From Oligoflexia bacterium (lineage in GTDB: Bacteria > Bdellovibrionota > UBA1018): DNA of 6,432 bases. Under the pieces are notes generated by a model. That model was not told the origin of the DNA and did no database searches. It saw only the letters and a program-made list of their open reading frames with translations. Location of the stretch: positions 1 through 6,432 of the forward strand of contig CAIOHW010000085.1 of the NCBI GenBank assembly GCA_903858195.1, given 5' to 3'. Of the stretch, positions 5,588 to 6,432 are shown piece by piece (position 1 is the first letter of the stretch; each line of letters starts with the position of its first letter). The translations under genes and the position numbers were made by a program.

Positions 5588-5602
5588 ATGACGAACTATT
5601 AG
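5588..5602 (+). CDS. Possible leader mini-ORF MTNY upstream of flagellin
   Basis: ATG-ACG-AAC-TAT-TAG has an excellent Shine-Dalgarno, GGAGG (5575-5579), 8 bases upstream, at least as good as that of flagellin itself. It ends 15 bases before the flagellin ATG and is in the same frame. Ribosomes could load here and be coupled to flagellin translation, or this could be chance in a purine-rich leader. No peptide function is implied. Confidence 0.3.
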   Translation: MTNY

Positions 5603-5605
5603 ACC

Positions 5606-5612
5606 AAGGGGG
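5606..5612 (+). promoter_or_regulatory. Ribosome-binding site of the flagellin gene
   Basis: AAGGGGG lies 5 bases before the ATG at 5618. Together with the conserved flagellin start MGLRINTN it fixes the start codon. Confidence 0.7.
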
Positions 5613-5617
5613 AAACT

Positions 5618-6432
5618 ATGGGTCTGCGTATTAATACCAACATCCAGGCGCTGTCTTCACAACGGCACCTGAACAATGCTTCGATGAAGCACAACTCTGC
5701 TCTTGATAAGCTGTCCTCGGGCAGCCGCATCAACAAGGCCGGTGACGACGCTGCCGGTCTGGCCATCAGCGAAAAGTTGAGGGCGAGCATCCGCTCCATG
5801 AAACAGGCAACCCGCAACGCAAACGACGGCGTCAGCCTCGTGCAGGTGGCCGAAGGCGCAATGAACGAGATCAGCAACATCCTCGTTCGTATGCGTGAAC
5901 TGTCGATCCAGGCCGCTTCAGACACCATCGGCGATCCGGAACGCGACTACGTCAACCAGGAAATTCAGCAGCTCAAGTCTGAAGTGGATCGTATCGCTGC
6001 CAGCACCGAGTTCAACGGAACCAAGCTGCTCAACGGCACCTCTGGCTCGCTTGAGATCCAAGTCGGCATCAACAACGATGCCACGAATGACCGATTCGTG
6101 TTCGACACGCAGGACAAGGCGGCCACCATCTCGTCGCTCGGAATTTCTGATGTATCGACGCTCAAGAAAGAGGAAGCCCAGGGCAACCTCGAAATGATCG
6201 ACAAGGCCATGACCAAGCTGAACGCCAACCGAGCAAGTCTCGGCGCGCTCCAGAACCGCCTGGGCTCGACGATCAACAACCTGACCATTTATCGTGAAAA
6301 CCTCGAAGCAGCCAACGGCCGCATCCGCGACACCGACATGGCTGAAGAGTCGAGCGAGCTCACCCGAGCAAGCATCCTGACGCAGGCAGGCGTGTCGGTT
6401 CTGGCGCAAGCCAACCAGCAGCCCCAGCTTGC
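5618..6432 (+). CDS. fliC: Flagellin, nearly complete, runs off the right edge
   Basis: The frame is open for 271 codons from the ATG at 5618 to the window end. Residues 1-140 are the N-terminal D0/D1 part: MGLRINTNIQALSSQR, then KLSSGSRINKAGDDAAGLAISEKL at about 31-54, RMRELSIQAAS at 91-101 and STEFNGTKLLNG at 129-140. Residues from about 185 form the C-terminal D1/D0 part: LGALQNRL (208-215), IRDTDMAEESSELTR (236-250) and SVLAQANQQPQL near the end. Flagellins usually close with a few residues like ALKLL, so only about six are missing. Little more than 40 residues join the two halves, so D2/D3 surface domains are absent and the filament protein is the compact type. It is exported unfolded by the flagellar type III apparatus, and as usual has no signal peptide. 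A candidate FliA promoter and a long leader lie upstream. The symbol fliC follows family usage; the organism may carry several flagellin paralogues. Confidence 0.96.
   Translation, partial: MGLRINTNIQALSSQRHLNNASMKHNSALDKLSSGSRINKAGDDAAGLAISEKLRASIRSMKQATRNANDGVSLVQVAEGAMNEISNILVRMRELSIQAASDTIGDPERDYVNQEIQQLKSEVDRIAASTEFNGTKLLNGTSGSLEIQVGINNDATNDRFVFDTQDKAATISSLGISDVSTLKKEEAQGNLEMIDKAMTKLNANRASLGALQNRLGSTINNLTIYRENLEAANGRIRDTDMAEESSELTRASILTQAGVSVLAQANQQPQL

Larger units (their letters stand above)
5297..5617. other. 321-bp divergent intergenic region between the PLP enzyme and flagellin
   Basis: No protein gene of normal size is supported here. From left to right it holds the likely PLP-enzyme leader, the phased T-tract array (5362-5400), an imperfect dyad ACAGG/CCTGT (5432-5436, 5451-5455), a T8 run (5460-5467), the candidate FliA promoter (5469-5495) and the purine-rich flagellin leader. 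Two further tiny frames with ribosome-binding-like upstream sequences occur in the leader: 5518-5634 (38 codons, overlapping the flagellin start out of frame) and 5553-5591 (12 codons, its stop overlapping the ATG at 5588 as ATGA). Confidence 0.6.

Noticed and set aside
5599..6409. Leftward frames opposite flagellin (5599-5928, 5918-6409, 5965-6288)
   Set aside because: The flagellin frame on the plus strand is unambiguous, and these are shadows of it.

Overview
The window is GC-rich and gene-dense. It looks like chromosomal DNA of a flagellated Gram-negative bacterium with an outer membrane: there are two probable lipoproteins, a FadL-type outer-membrane protein, a periplasmic Ntn-hydrolase precursor and a flagellin. 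The flagellin is short (close to 277 residues when complete), has no variable central domain, and begins MGLRINTN. From memory this is closest to flagellins of Bdellovibrio and relatives (Bdellovibrionota/Oligoflexia). The taxonomic placement is inference and only moderately certain.

Left part (1-2157). The window opens inside a leftward gene, reading from 680 to beyond base 1, for a secreted penicillin-acylase-family enzyme. Only its signal peptide, alpha chain and the first residues of the beta chain are present. A 104-bp divergent spacer with a 7-bp inverted repeat separates it from a rightward Cys/Arg-rich lipoprotein of unknown function (785-1423). Next is a Blc-type lipocalin, probably also a lipoprotein (1527-2099), closed by a clear intrinsic terminator (2125-2157).

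Middle part (2158-4064). A FadL/OmpP1-type outer-membrane transporter (2229-3500) is flanked by terminators on both sides (2125-2157 and 3523-3558), so it is probably a single-gene transcript. A small membrane-anchored BON-domain protein (3591-4064) follows 32 bases after the second terminator. It ends tail-to-tail with the next gene, and the two stop codons share the palindrome CTAG.

Right part (4061-6432). A leftward PLP-dependent Cys/Met-metabolism enzyme of the cystathionine gamma-synthase family (5296 to 4061) is divergent from a flagellin gene (5618 to past the window end; only a few C-terminal residues are missing). The 321-bp spacer between them is the most regulatory-looking stretch of the window. 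It holds a helically phased T-tract/TGGC array, a good candidate sigma-28 (FliA) promoter, and a flagellin leader of about 115 nt. The leader has a hairpin presenting a GGA loop, many other GGA motifs and several tiny reading frames.

The genes do not form one evident pathway. The common theme is the cell envelope and surface (acylase, lipoproteins, lipocalin, FadL, BON protein, flagellin), with one amino-acid-metabolism enzyme. I see no tRNA, rRNA, CRISPR array, insertion sequence or phage module, and no convincing undescribed multi-gene system. The points most worth a second look are the divergent acylase and the flagellin leader with its upstream region.
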